64,000 nt of DNA. It comes from Devosia insulae DS-56. GTDB lineage: Bacteria; Pseudomonadota; Alphaproteobacteria; Rhizobiales; Devosiaceae. The translations under genes were made by a program, and so were the position numbers. The stretch spans positions 78,802-142,801 of the forward strand of contig NZ_LAJE02000363.1 in the NCBI RefSeq assembly GCF_000970465.2. The letters run 5' to 3'. Below, in pieces: positions 33,992-43,730 of the stretch (position 1 is the first letter of the stretch; each line of letters opens with the position of its first letter). Under the pieces are notes generated by a model that did no database searches, was not told where the DNA came from, and saw only the letters and a list, made by a program, of their open reading frames with translations.

Positions 33992-34770
33992 GACCTCGCC
34001 TCATCCCCTGCTTGCTGCTCCGTAACGGCGGCCTCGTGAAAACCCGGCAGTTTCGTGACGCGACCTATGTCGGCGATCCGATCAACGCGGTGCGAATATT
34101 CAACGAGAAGGAAGTCGACGAGCTGCTGACTATCGACATCGATGCCACAGTCCGCGGACAGGAACCCAATTACGACCTGATCTCCCAGTTGGCCGCCGAG
34201 TGTCGCATGCCGCTCACCTATGGCGGAGGTGTTGCCACGCCCGAGCAGGTGCAGCGGATTATCAAGCTCGGCGTCGAAAAGGTCGCGTTGAGCAGCGCGG
34301 TGATCGCCAATCCGGCGCTGATCCAAGACGCCGCGCGGATCGTCGGCAGCCAGAGCATTGCGGTGGTGGCCGACGTTCGGCGCCGAGCTGACGGCAGCTT
34401 TGAGGCTTTCACCCATAGCGGCACAAGGGCGACAGGCAAGTCGCCCGAAGCGATAGCTCGCCTCGCCACCGAAGCAGGAGCTGGCGAGTTCATCGTCAAC
34501 GATATCGATCGCGACGGCATGCTAGCCGGCTACGATCTCGCCTTGGTTGCCCGCTGCCGCGCCGAAACCAGCCTGCCCATGACCATCCTCGGTGGCGCCG
34601 CCAGCCTCGACGACATGGCCGGCCTCTTTGCCCAGCACCCGATCATCGGCGCCGCCGCCGGAAGCCTGTTCGTGTTCAAGGGGAAGTATCGGGCGGTACT
34701 GATCAACTATCCCGACCGGAGGCGAAAAGAGGCACTGCTCAGTAGGCACCACGAGCTCGTTCAATCGTGA
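33985..34770 (+). CDS. HisF-like cyclase subunit for sugar amidation
   Basis: A 261-residue TIM-barrel protein homologous to HisF, the ammonia-channel partner of HisH. Typical strands are IPCLLLRNGGLVKTRQF, LTIDIDATVRG, LTYGGGVATPEQ, ALSSAVIANP and IVNDIDRDGMLAGYD. In this locus it probably channels ammonia to the WbpG-like enzyme; the histidine pathway role is unlikely since no other his genes are near. Confidence 0.88.
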   Translation: MLRPRLIPCLLLRNGGLVKTRQFRDATYVGDPINAVRIFNEKEVDELLTIDIDATVRGQEPNYDLISQLAAECRMPLTYGGGVATPEQVQRIIKLGVEKVALSSAVIANPALIQDAARIVGSQSIAVVADVRRRADGSFEAFTHSGTRATGKSPEAIARLATEAGAGEFIVNDIDRDGMLAGYDLALVARCRAETSLPMTILGGAASLDDMAGLFAQHPIIGAAAGSLFVFKGKYRAVLINYPDRRRKEALLSRHHELVQS

Positions 34771-34809
34771 ATACAAACACCATGGACCGATGACAGTGAG
34801 GTCACTCAC

Positions 34810-36102
34810 GTGACGTCCGGCGGCAACAGACTTCGATCATCGTTAGAGTTGCTGTCATCAAACATGGCAGCAAATGCCATTTTGTTCCTCGGTATTTACC
34901 TACTCAGTCGACTGATTAGTCCGGCCGAGTTCGGCCGATACTCAGCGTTTCAAGCCATGGTTTTGGCAGTCTACCCGCTGCTCACATTGCGATACGAGTA
35001 CGCAATTCCTGTGGCGCGTTCAGATGGTAGCGCGCGTGCGTTGCTCACACTGAGCCTTCTGCTAAGCGTATCGGCGACCGCTGTCCTGTCCGTAGGCGTG
35101 CTTGTACTTCGCGGGTGCTGCCTGCCTGTCGAATGGATTAGCCCCGCCGTTGCCGAACTTATCCCCTTGATGGGATTCGCCGCGGTCTCGGCGTCGCTTG
35201 CCTCAATCTTCCAATTGGCTGCAGTGCGCACTGGCGCTCTGCGCGCCATGGGCGTCGGTCGCGTATTGCGAGCTGTCTGTATGACGGTGGGACAGGTGGC
35301 GCTAGCCCTGATTGTGGCTCGAGGCGCATCCTCGCTGATCGTGGGCGAACTTGTGGCAAATCTAGTTTTGGCCGCGATACTGGCTTGGGCTTCTGCACGT
35401 TACCTGCCGAAATTGTCAGTCGCCCTTCAAGGTCGAAACATTGGGAAACTATGGGCAGCCGCGAAGCGCTTTCGTGCTTTTGCCCTAGTGTCTGTGCCGC
35501 ATGCGGTGAGCCACCAAGCGCTTGTGGCGATTCAAGGAGTAGCGATCGGCGTCCTCTATGGTCCGACTGCGATGGGCCACTACTTCTTGATGCGAAAAGT
35601 ACTGTTCAGCACCATCGGGCTGGTCAGCACCGCCCTCTACCAAGTCTGCTTTTCCGAAGCGTCGAAGACGAAGGGGAATCACGCACGGCTGCGCGAACTC
35701 TGGACCTACTCAGCAAGCTTGTTGGCGATTGTTACCATTCCGATTGCGGTCATGTTGCTTTTTCTCGGAGAACAGATCTTCGCCCTATTGTTCGGTACTG
35801 AATGGGCGTCAGCGGGTTCCCTCGCAGCGGCGGCATTTCCGATAATTATTATGGAGCCCATCGCCGCTGCGATGGCGTTCATGCCAGCGTTCCTCAAACG
35901 ACAACCCGCAGCATTTGGCTGGTCGTTGACACAGAATATCGTCGGAATTGGATCAGTTTGGGTGATCTTTCTGGCGGGAGGGCGCATCGAGCAAGCGATC
36001 TTGGGATCAAGCCTTGCCGTTGCGGCAGTAATGCTCGCATACGTGGTTTGGCTGCGTGCAGCATCCGCCCCCTCGGCAACTCAGATGGCTGCCACCCAAT
36101 GA
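34810..36102 (+). CDS. Oligosaccharide flippase (Wzx-like)
   Basis: A 430-residue membrane protein with about twelve hydrophobic helices, of the polysaccharide exporter (MATE/Wzx) group. The N-terminal LFLGIYLLSRLISPAEFGRYS matches the family pattern closely. It would flip lipid-linked repeat units across the inner membrane. Base composition is clearly less GC-rich than the genes before it. Its stop overlaps the next start (ATGA). Confidence 0.87.
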   Translation: MTSGGNRLRSSLELLSSNMAANAILFLGIYLLSRLISPAEFGRYSAFQAMVLAVYPLLTLRYEYAIPVARSDGSARALLTLSLLLSVSATAVLSVGVLVLRGCCLPVEWISPAVAELIPLMGFAAVSASLASIFQLAAVRTGALRAMGVGRVLRAVCMTVGQVALALIVARGASSLIVGELVANLVLAAILAWASARYLPKLSVALQGRNIGKLWAAAKRFRAFALVSVPHAVSHQALVAIQGVAIGVLYGPTAMGHYFLMRKVLFSTIGLVSTALYQVCFSEASKTKGNHARLRELWTYSASLLAIVTIPIAVMLLFLGEQIFALLFGTEWASAGSLAAAAFPIIIMEPIAAAMAFMPAFLKRQPAAFGWSLTQNIVGIGSVWVIFLAGGRIEQAILGSSLAVAAVMLAYVVWLRAASAPSATQMAATQ

Positions 36103-37334
36103 AGCTCCTTGTCTTGACAATGCGCTATCCCTATGGCTCCCAGCACGAGGTGTTCTTCGAGCCAGAGCTGCGAGCGCTAGCGCAAGCCTTTGAAGATGTC
36201 ACGATACTCCCGATGAAGGCTGCCGCCGGCCGCCGGGCGCTTCCCAGCAACGTAAAATGCTGGCGCCCCTTGGCGTCGCACGGTCGATGGCTGTACGTTC
36301 TGGGTCTTCTAAATCCAACTGCATGGAAGACGCTAGCTCGGCTTCTTTCAGACTGCTTCAAGGGAGGCAGGCTCGGTTGGCCACAACTGCGCAGCAGTAT
36401 CGTTGCAGCATGTTTTGACCTGGCGATGAGGCGTCACCGCGGTCTTAACGAGTTGCTCAAATCGCCAGACCTCGTTGTCTATTCCTACTGGGGAGCAATC
36501 CCGGCGCTCTGCCTTCCTCTTGCCAAGGCTAAGGGCGCCGCCACCTGCTCCCGATACCACGGTGTGGACCTTTACCTCGAGCGACAGGAAAATGCCGGAT
36601 ACATACCATTCCGGCGCGAAGTCCAGGCCGCCACTGACTTGAACGTTTTTGTGTCGGAACAGGGGAAGGACTACTTCGCCTATCACGCAGACGCAAAGGC
36701 TAGCGGCGAACAAGTCGTAGCCAGGCTCGGTTCGCCTGACTTTGGACCGCCTCTAGCGCGGCCCTCAACCCGCTCTCCAGATGAACCCATAGTCATAGTG
36801 AGCGTTAGCCAGATCGTTCCCGTCAAACGAGTTCACCTAATCGCGCGCTTGGCGAAAAGTATGGCGCAAGAGCGCCGAGTTGAATGGCATCACTTCGGCA
36901 GCGGCCACTCTCAATTACTGGAAAATGAACTTGCCAACATACCATCCGGCCTCGCCGTCAAAATGCACGGCGCCACCGAGAATTCAGATATCCAGAGCTT
37001 CTACCGCCGTACCTCGGTCGCCCTGTTTGCAAATCTCAGCGAATCGGAAGGGCTTCCGGTCTCCGTCATGGAGGCACTGAACGCGGACATACCGGCAGTG
37101 GCCGCCAACGTCGGCGGAACATCCGAAGTGGTCATCGATGGTAGGTCCGGAATGTTAGTGCCGCCCGATCAGTGCGAAGCATCAGAGGCACTCGCCGCCC
37201 GCGTACTAAATGCGCTTGGTGAGGGAGGACTCCTCTTGCGCTGCTCCCCGCGCGAAATTTGGAACCGATACTGCGATGCGGCACAGAATAGCGCTTCCTT
37301 TGCTAGCCTGCTCAGAGGTCTGACTGCTCGATGA
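36099..37334 (+). CDS. Glycosyltransferase family 4-like protein
   Basis: A 411-residue glycosyltransferase with the GT-B fold. The N-domain starts MKLLVLTMRYPYGSQHEVFFE. The C-domain has VSVSQIVPVKRVHLI, HFGSGHSQ and the donor-binding SESEGLPVSVMEALNADIPAVA, which includes the EGLPxxxxE signature. It is coupled to the flippase through ATGA and to the next gene in the same way. Donor and acceptor are unknown. Confidence 0.87.
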   Translation: MKLLVLTMRYPYGSQHEVFFEPELRALAQAFEDVTILPMKAAAGRRALPSNVKCWRPLASHGRWLYVLGLLNPTAWKTLARLLSDCFKGGRLGWPQLRSSIVAACFDLAMRRHRGLNELLKSPDLVVYSYWGAIPALCLPLAKAKGAATCSRYHGVDLYLERQENAGYIPFRREVQAATDLNVFVSEQGKDYFAYHADAKASGEQVVARLGSPDFGPPLARPSTRSPDEPIVIVSVSQIVPVKRVHLIARLAKSMAQERRVEWHHFGSGHSQLLENELANIPSGLAVKMHGATENSDIQSFYRRTSVALFANLSESEGLPVSVMEALNADIPAVAANVGGTSEVVIDGRSGMLVPPDQCEASEALAARVLNALGEGGLLLRCSPREIWNRYCDAAQNSASFASLLRGLTAR

Positions 37335-38620
37335 CTAGTCGAAGCTCCAGTTCCGAGATCGCAACCAAGAGGCACTCTTTGGAAGCGCCGAACTCGATGA
37401 AGCGGCTGCTGATGCACGCTCGGAGCCCCTGGTTTTGGGTCGAAAGCATCTGCTTTTTCATTGTGGCTACACATTTTGAGATCGGCGAGGCAGGTAGTGG
37501 TCTGGCCTATGTAATAAAGCTGGCATGCCTCGGAATTATTCTTCTGCCTCGATTTGCTATCGGCGGCGCAACAATTGGAAACGGTGTGGCGTGGGTTTTC
37601 ATTCTCGCCTGCGTCTTTTTGTCGGTGAACTTGATCGAAACCACGGACCGAGCTGTCATCGCTTTTGCGCTAATCGCCGTTGGTAGTGCAGTTGGGCAGC
37701 TCCGCGACCCAAATTGGGACGACCGCCTGATCGCCCTACTAACAGTCTATCTCGTAATCCACTTAGGCGGCTTCATATTCCAAGTGGGGCAATTTCTCTT
37801 ACAAGGCCAGATACTGGAACTGCACGGACTGATCTTTCCTAGCGCTTCAAGAGCTTACCAGATCGGTACAGCGGCGCGCCTTTCAGGGTTTCAGATCGAG
37901 CCGGGGACTTATGCCCAGTGGATGTTAATGGCGACATTTCTTCGGTGCTTACTCCTTAGGCGGATTATTTCACCGTTGACAGTCGCAATTGTTGCCTCGA
38001 CTTTAGTCACCCTGTCCCTTTGGGCGGTAATCGGCGCCGCGCTGTTCTCAGCTGGAGCAATAATTGAGGCAGTATTTCAGTCAACCGTTCGAAATAAATT
38101 CCGAGCAACCTACCTAGTTCTCATATTCGGCGTTGCATTCTTGATCTTCTTCTACAGTCTCCCGGATGCAACAATCCGCGACTCCTTGACTTATCTAGAC
38201 GTAAAAGCAGACCTTACAAGCACCTCCGGTACGGACAAGGTCGCCGCGGTTGGAGCGATCTTTGAGCGGGTGTTCGACGTATTGATTTTTGGTGCGCCGA
38301 TGGGCTCGCGCTTTTGCGAAGCGTGCCTATCTCCGCAGGATGTCGGTATCTGGGCGAATCTGATTTACTATTTTGGTTTGCTCCCCACATTAGCGGTTGT
38401 GGGGCTGACTGCTTGGTCCATAGCAAGTCGGTGGGGACCATCGTATCTCCCTCTGTTAGTCGCTCTCCTCTCGTGGAAAGCGCAATTCTACGATCCTTTC
38501 CTTTGGATAATCCTCGGCTACGCGCTTCACCCAGTAGCCAGAACTGCACCAACCGAACGCGTGGCGACCGGCGAAGGTTTCGAGCCAAGGCCCACCGGCA
38601 CGGGGAACCTACGCCCGTGA
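37331..38620 (+). CDS. Polytopic membrane protein, probable Wzy-type polymerase
   Basis: A 429-residue integral membrane protein with about ten helices. It contains the periplasmic motif RLSGFQIEPGTYAQWM, like the ligase/polymerase loop seen in many Wzy-type proteins, and MGSRFCEACLSPQDVGIWANL near the end. Its position among flippase and glycosyltransferase genes supports polymerase function. It overlaps both neighbours (ATGA and GTGA) and shares their lower GC content. Sequence evidence alone is weak. Confidence 0.65.
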   Translation: MTSRSSSSEIATKRHSLEAPNSMKRLLMHARSPWFWVESICFFIVATHFEIGEAGSGLAYVIKLACLGIILLPRFAIGGATIGNGVAWVFILACVFLSVNLIETTDRAVIAFALIAVGSAVGQLRDPNWDDRLIALLTVYLVIHLGGFIFQVGQFLLQGQILELHGLIFPSASRAYQIGTAARLSGFQIEPGTYAQWMLMATFLRCLLLRRIISPLTVAIVASTLVTLSLWAVIGAALFSAGAIIEAVFQSTVRNKFRATYLVLIFGVAFLIFFYSLPDATIRDSLTYLDVKADLTSTSGTDKVAAVGAIFERVFDVLIFGAPMGSRFCEACLSPQDVGIWANLIYYFGLLPTLAVVGLTAWSIASRWGPSYLPLLVALLSWKAQFYDPFLWIILGYALHPVARTAPTERVATGEGFEPRPTGTGNLRP

Positions 38621-39768
38621 ACCAGCGAAATATTCGAGTATTGTCGTTGCTACCGGTGATTGGCCATCCGCGGGACTCGAAGCGCATCGCAATGCTCCGT
38701 TCGGAGGGGTTTGACGTGCGGGCCGCTGCATTTACGCGACCGTATCACCAAGGAAGAATGCCTGACTGTGACGTCACCTTCCTGGGTCACATAGAACATG
38801 GCCGGTACGTTTCCCGCCTCGTCAAGATGATGTTTGCGATACCTGAGTTGCGCCGACTCATCCGTAACGCGGACCTGATCTATGCCTCGGGACCGGATCT
38901 GGGAGCGTTCGCGCAAATCGCCGCACTTTTCCTTGGGAAACCTGTCGTTATCGAGGTTGGCGATATTAGAAAGATCCAGGTAAGCCGTGGTCTAGTGGGC
39001 TCGGCGCTACGCGCACTTGAGACAATCGTCGCTAACCGTGCGTCTCTACTCGTGTCGACCACCGGCGCCTTCATGACCGAGTATTATCGAAATACCCTGC
39101 ATGTAGGCACACCCTATCTGGTGATCGAGAACAAATTAGAGCCAGGCATCGACGGCCCTGAGCCACGAAAGACCGGTGATTTCACGATCGGTTATTTTGG
39201 AATGTTGAGATGCGTTACGTCCTGGCGCATCTTGGAAGCTTTGGCAGCTTCGATGCCTACGTGGAATATTCTCGTAGCCGGGATGGCGTTTCAGCCGCCC
39301 GACATTGAGAAACGCATCGAACGCTTGCCCAACGTCAAATGGCTCGGTGAATACAAGTCACCGCAGGACCTTCCGCAGCTGTACGGCCAGGTCGATATGA
39401 TCTGGGCCTCACCGTTCCCAGGGCCGGACGAGAGCAATTGGCGATGGGCCAGATCCAATCGCTTCTATGAAGCGTGTCATTTTCGCAAGCCATTGATTGT
39501 GTACAGGGGCAGCGGCGACGGCAATGCAGTCCGCACCTACGACATTGGAATCGAGATCGGAGGAGATTCAATCGAGACAAATGTTCGCGAGATAAACGCA
39601 GTTTCCAAAGACGACATTGAGAGATGGTCACGAAACATGAGTGAAATTGAGCCGTCGGTTTACACTTTGACCGACGAATCCACGTTGTTGGGTGAATCTC
39701 TCGCTATGATTGTCGGTCGCGCATATCCCGCGGGCAAACGGCGCCCCGCGTTAATGGACACCGAATGA
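38617..39768 (+). CDS. Glycosyltransferase (GT-B fold)
   Basis: A 383-residue putative glycosyltransferase. It starts at GTG 38617, overlapping the previous stop as GTGA, and reads NQRNIRVLSLLPVIGHPRD. Acceptor-domain segments LIYASGPDLGAFAQIAALFL and KPVVIEVGDIRKIQVSR, and the donor-domain IGYFGMLRCVTSWRILEAL and NRFYEACHFRKPLIVYRG, fit GT4-like enzymes. The canonical ExxxxxxxE motif is less clear than in the other glycosyltransferases of the locus. A longer upstream frame is an overlap artefact. Confidence 0.78.
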   Translation: MNQRNIRVLSLLPVIGHPRDSKRIAMLRSEGFDVRAAAFTRPYHQGRMPDCDVTFLGHIEHGRYVSRLVKMMFAIPELRRLIRNADLIYASGPDLGAFAQIAALFLGKPVVIEVGDIRKIQVSRGLVGSALRALETIVANRASLLVSTTGAFMTEYYRNTLHVGTPYLVIENKLEPGIDGPEPRKTGDFTIGYFGMLRCVTSWRILEALAASMPTWNILVAGMAFQPPDIEKRIERLPNVKWLGEYKSPQDLPQLYGQVDMIWASPFPGPDESNWRWARSNRFYEACHFRKPLIVYRGSGDGNAVRTYDIGIEIGGDSIETNVREINAVSKDDIERWSRNMSEIEPSVYTLTDESTLLGESLAMIVGRAYPAGKRRPALMDTE

Positions 39769-41903
39769 AGCAAGTCCTGCAGTCCCTGCGAACTGGTGTT
39801 ACTGAGCTTGCCGAGGTTCCATCCCCGGGCGCGGGGCATGGACATTTGCTAGTGCGAACGAAGACATCCCTTGTCTCAGCCGGTACTGAGCGGATGCTGG
39901 TTGAGTTTGGCAAGGCCGGGTTCATCGGCAAAGCCATGCAGCAGCCTGAGCGAGTGAAGGCCGTACTGGAGAAGGCCCGGACTGATGGCCTCGCCGAAAC
40001 CTTCGATGCCGTCAGCCGCAAGCTCGATCAGCCTTTGGCCTTAGGCTACTGCAATGTCGGTCGCGTCATCGAGCTCGGCACTGACGTGCAGGGGTTTGCG
40101 GTGGGCGACCGTGTCGCCTCAAACGGCAAACACGCCGAGATAGTGAGTGTGCCAACCAACCTCACGGCGCGCATTCCCGACAATGTGGACGACGAGGAGG
40201 CCGCCTTCACAGTGCTCGGCGCCATCGCGCTGCACGGCATCCGGCTGGCTGCACCGACGCTGGGTGAGGTCTTTGCCGTCTCCGGCCTCGGGCTGGTTGG
40301 TCTCCTCACCGTGCAGCTGTTGCGCGCCCATGGCTGCCGAGTGCTCGGGCTGGATTTCGACCCGGCGCGGCTGGAACTGGCGCGGCAGTTCGGGGCCGAG
40401 ACGGTCGATCTCTCCGCCGGCAACGATCCCGTGCGGCGCGCCGACGCGATGAGTGGCGGCCACGGCATCGATGGGGTCATAGTCACCGCCTCTACGAAAA
40501 GCAGCGAGCCGATCCACCAGGCGGCGCAGATGTGCCGTAAACGAGGGCGCATCGTGCTGGTCGGCGTGACGGGGCTCGAACTCTCGCGTGCTGATTTCTA
40601 CGAGAAGGAGCTGACCTTCCAGGTGTCGTGCTCCTATGGTCCGGGACGGTACGACTCGGCCTACGAAATCAAGGGGCTGGACTATCCAATCGGCTATGTC
40701 CGATGGACCGAGCAACGCAATTTCGAAGCCGTGCTGCAAATGCTGGCGGAGGGAAAGCTCGACGTCAGGCCGCTGATCTCCCACCGCTTCGCCATCGACG
40801 CTGCGGAAGCGGCGTATCGCATAGTGGGCGGAAGCGAGCCTTCGCTGGGCGTGTTGCTGAACTATCCAACGACCGAGGCGGTGGACCTTCAGCGCAGCCC
40901 AAGCGTCAGGGTGCCGGCCGCCGTCGCGACACGAGAGCGGCAGTCACGGTCGGGATCGGGGCGAAACCCCACGATCGGCCTGATCGGTTCGGGCAACTAC
41001 GCGACCGGCATCCTGTTGCCGGCGCTGCAGGCGACCGGCGCCCGGCTGAAGGCAGTTGCCTCCAGCGCCGGCGTGAGCGGCATGCACGCTGCGCGCAAGT
41101 TCGGCATCGAGACGGCGACCACTGACGTTGCCGCCGTGCTGGCCGACGAGACGATTGACGCAGTGGTCATCGCCACGCGCCACGATAGCCATGCCAATCT
41201 GGTGATCCGGACGCTGCAGGCCGGCAAGCATGTCTTTGTCGAAAAGCCGCTCGCTATCACTGCTGCCGAACTCGAGGCTGTTGTTGCCGCCTACGCGGCA
41301 GCCGGCGCCAGCCCGCTGACCCTGATGGTCGGGTTCAATCGCCGCTTCGCGCCACATGTCGTGCAGTTGCGGAAGCTCCTTGGCAGCGAGCCCAAGGCCA
41401 TGGTGATGACCGTCAATGCCGGAGCCATCCCCTCCAGCCATTGGACGCAGGATCGCCAGCAAGGCGGTGGTCGGCTGATCGGCGAGGCCTGCCACTTCAT
41501 CGACCTGCTCCGGCACGTGGCGGGATCCTCGATCAGCAGCGCGCGCCTCAACCGCATGGTCTCCACCACAGGCGATACCGCCAGCATCGACCTCGGTTTC
41601 GCTGACGGCTCGATCGGCACGATCCACTACTTCGCTAATGGCACCAAAGCCTTTCCCAAGGAGCGCCTAGAGGTCTTCTCGGCTGGCAGGATCGTGCAGC
41701 TGGACAATTTCCGCACCCTCACCGGCTTCGGCTGGCCCGGCCTTAAGCGGCAGCGTTTGTGGCGACAGGACAAGGGCCAGGCCGCCTGCATCAGCGCCTT
41801 CATCGACGCCCTTGCCAACGGCGGGCCGTCACCCATCGTTTTTGAGGAACTGATCGAAGTCAGCCGCGCGACAATTGCGCTGGAAGCCGGAGGGACGGTC
41901 TGA
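39765..41903 (+). CDS. Bi-domain oxidoreductase (zinc-type alcohol dehydrogenase + Gfo/Idh/MocA)
   Basis: A 712-residue fusion. The N-terminal half (to about residue 370) is a medium-chain dehydrogenase-like domain with VGRVIELGTDVQGFAVGDRV and VSGLGLVGLLTVQLLRAHG. The C-terminal half is a Gfo/Idh/MocA domain with IGLIGSGNYATGILLPALQ, then EKPLAITAAELEAV. Such fusions recur next to heparinase II/III-like genes in polysaccharide loci and probably remodel a nucleotide sugar. GC content returns to the genome level inside this gene. Confidence 0.87.
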   Translation: MKQVLQSLRTGVTELAEVPSPGAGHGHLLVRTKTSLVSAGTERMLVEFGKAGFIGKAMQQPERVKAVLEKARTDGLAETFDAVSRKLDQPLALGYCNVGRVIELGTDVQGFAVGDRVASNGKHAEIVSVPTNLTARIPDNVDDEEAAFTVLGAIALHGIRLAAPTLGEVFAVSGLGLVGLLTVQLLRAHGCRVLGLDFDPARLELARQFGAETVDLSAGNDPVRRADAMSGGHGIDGVIVTASTKSSEPIHQAAQMCRKRGRIVLVGVTGLELSRADFYEKELTFQVSCSYGPGRYDSAYEIKGLDYPIGYVRWTEQRNFEAVLQMLAEGKLDVRPLISHRFAIDAAEAAYRIVGGSEPSLGVLLNYPTTEAVDLQRSPSVRVPAAVATRERQSRSGSGRNPTIGLIGSGNYATGILLPALQATGARLKAVASSAGVSGMHAARKFGIETATTDVAAVLADETIDAVVIATRHDSHANLVIRTLQAGKHVFVEKPLAITAAELEAVVAAYAAAGASPLTLMVGFNRRFAPHVVQLRKLLGSEPKAMVMTVNAGAIPSSHWTQDRQQGGGRLIGEACHFIDLLRHVAGSSISSARLNRMVSTTGDTASIDLGFADGSIGTIHYFANGTKAFPKERLEVFSAGRIVQLDNFRTLTGFGWPGLKRQRLWRQDKGQAACISAFIDALANGGPSPIVFEELIEVSRATIALEAGGTV

Positions 41904-41921
41904 AATGGCGCGCCGTCGAAG

Positions 41922-43592
41922 ATGGCCCCGCAACTCCGCGACGCCCCCCGTGATGGCGCCTCGACAATGACAATGTCCGGCGCTCACGCCCTGCGGCTGT
42001 TTCATACGGTTCGTCGCCTGCGGCCGGTGCAGGTGTATGGTAGGGCCTGGCGACGGCTTGAGCTGGGCAGGATCGATGCTCGGCCGTCCCCTCCCGTTCG
42101 GACGGTGATCGGCCCCTGGGCGGCCCCTGCCCCGCGCGAGCGCTCGCTTTACGCAGCCTGGCGGATGCGCTTCCTCAACCACGACGGCGAGATCGCCCAG
42201 GCGGCGCAGTGGGAAGATCCGTCGCAAACCAGGCTCTGGCTCTACAACCTGCACTATTTCGACGACCTCGCCTCGGCAAGCGACGAGCAGCACCGAACAC
42301 TGCAGCGCCAGCTGATCAGCCGCTGGATCGCCGAGAATCCGCCGGCGAACGGCACCGGCTGGGAGCCCTACCCCATCTCGCTACGGGCTGCGAACTGGAT
42401 CAAATTCTGGCTGGCCGGCAACCAGCCCGAGGCCGGCGGGCGGGACAGCCTGGCCATCCAGTTGCGCTGGCTGATGACGCACCTTGAGTGGCATCTGCTC
42501 GGCAATCACCTGCTCGCTAATGCCAAGGCTTTGGTGCTGGCGGGGCTCTGTTTCGAGGGCGACGAGCCCGAAGGCTGGCTGCGCAAGGGCCTCGAAATCT
42601 ATGCGCGCCAGTTGTCCGAGCAGATCCTCGGTGATGGCGGCCATTTCGAGCTTTCGCCGATGTACCACGCCATCATCCTCGAGGACCTGCTGGACCTCAG
42701 TAATGCCGGCCGCGCCTATGGTCGGACGGAACCGTTCTTTGCCGCACTGCCGGCGATCATCGGCCGGATGCGGGCCTGGCTCGCGGCAATGACCCATCCT
42801 GATGGAGAGATCGCCCTGTTCAACGATGCCGCCTTCGGCATTGCAGCGCCGCCGAGCGACCTCGAGGCCTATGCCCGACGGCTTGGGCTACCAGAACTGC
42901 CTCCGGGGACCGGCCGGCTTCGCCACCTCGCCGCCTCGGGCTATGTGCGCCTCGACCGCGGCGAGGCGGCTGCGATCCTCGACCTGGCCGCCGTCGGGCC
43001 GGACTACCTCCCCGGCCATGCCCACGCCGATACCCTGTCCTTCGAGCTCTCAGTCGGCGACGAGCGTGTCATCGTCAATGGCGGCACCTCCACCTACGAA
43101 CGCGGACCACTGCGGGAGGCGCAGCGCGCAACACGCGCCCACAGCACCGTCGAGGTCGCAAGCCAGGACTCATCGGAGATGTGGGCAAGCTTTCGGGTGG
43201 CCCGGCGCGCCTATGTCGAGGCCGCTGTAGTGGCCGATACGGCCCGGGAGACATCCGTCTTAGCCGCCCATAATGGCTATCGCCGCCTGCCCGGCAAGCC
43301 GCTGCACCGACGCAGCTGGGTGATGACCGACAACGCGTTCGAGATTCGCGACCAGGTCACCGGCAGCCAGCCCGTGCCGGCGATCGCGCGCTTCCATCTG
43401 GCGCCTAGCGTAGCGGCCACTGGCGACCAATTGATCACCGCCTCCGGACGTGCCATCCGGTGGCGCTCCACGGCGCCGGCAACTATTGAACAGCGCGATT
43501 GGCATCCCCGCTTCGGACAGAACTTGCGTTCCAGCACCCTAGTCGTTCCGATGCCGGCCGGGGAGTTGATCACCGTTTTCGAGTGGGGCTGA
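41922..43592 (+). CDS. Heparinase II/III family protein
   Basis: A 556-residue protein of the heparinase II/III (alginate lyase-like) family, expected to be an alpha/alpha toroid followed by beta sheets. Recognisable segments are LWLYNLHYFDDLA, NGTGWEPYPISLRAANWIKF, LGNHLLANAKAL, GGHFELSPMYHAIILEDLLDL and PGHAHADTLSFEL. Family members cleave uronate-containing polysaccharides; with wecC making ManNAcA nearby, it may edit the product. The start is uncertain (ATG 41922 or 41967). No obvious signal peptide, so location is unclear. Confidence 0.85.
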   Translation: MAPQLRDAPRDGASTMTMSGAHALRLFHTVRRLRPVQVYGRAWRRLELGRIDARPSPPVRTVIGPWAAPAPRERSLYAAWRMRFLNHDGEIAQAAQWEDPSQTRLWLYNLHYFDDLASASDEQHRTLQRQLISRWIAENPPANGTGWEPYPISLRAANWIKFWLAGNQPEAGGRDSLAIQLRWLMTHLEWHLLGNHLLANAKALVLAGLCFEGDEPEGWLRKGLEIYARQLSEQILGDGGHFELSPMYHAIILEDLLDLSNAGRAYGRTEPFFAALPAIIGRMRAWLAAMTHPDGEIALFNDAAFGIAAPPSDLEAYARRLGLPELPPGTGRLRHLAASGYVRLDRGEAAAILDLAAVGPDYLPGHAHADTLSFELSVGDERVIVNGGTSTYERGPLREAQRATRAHSTVEVASQDSSEMWASFRVARRAYVEAAVVADTARETSVLAAHNGYRRLPGKPLHRRSWVMTDNAFEIRDQVTGSQPVPAIARFHLAPSVAATGDQLITASGRAIRWRSTAPATIEQRDWHPRFGQNLRSSTLVVPMPAGELITVFEWG

Positions 43593-43730
43593 TGCGGGTC
43601 CTGTCCCCTACCGGCGACATACCGCGCAGAACGCCTATTCCCGCGACGCGCTGCTGCAATGGGGCCTCCTTGTTGCTTAAGCCGCCGTTGCCATCGGCCG
43701 CATATTCCAAGCAAGGGAGGCGGTAGTTCA

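Noticed and set aside
33371..34770. Histidine biosynthesis genes hisH and hisF
   Set aside because: Homology is real, but they overlap a WbpG-type amidotransferase gene inside a polysaccharide locus and no other his gene is nearby, so the sugar amidation role is preferred.
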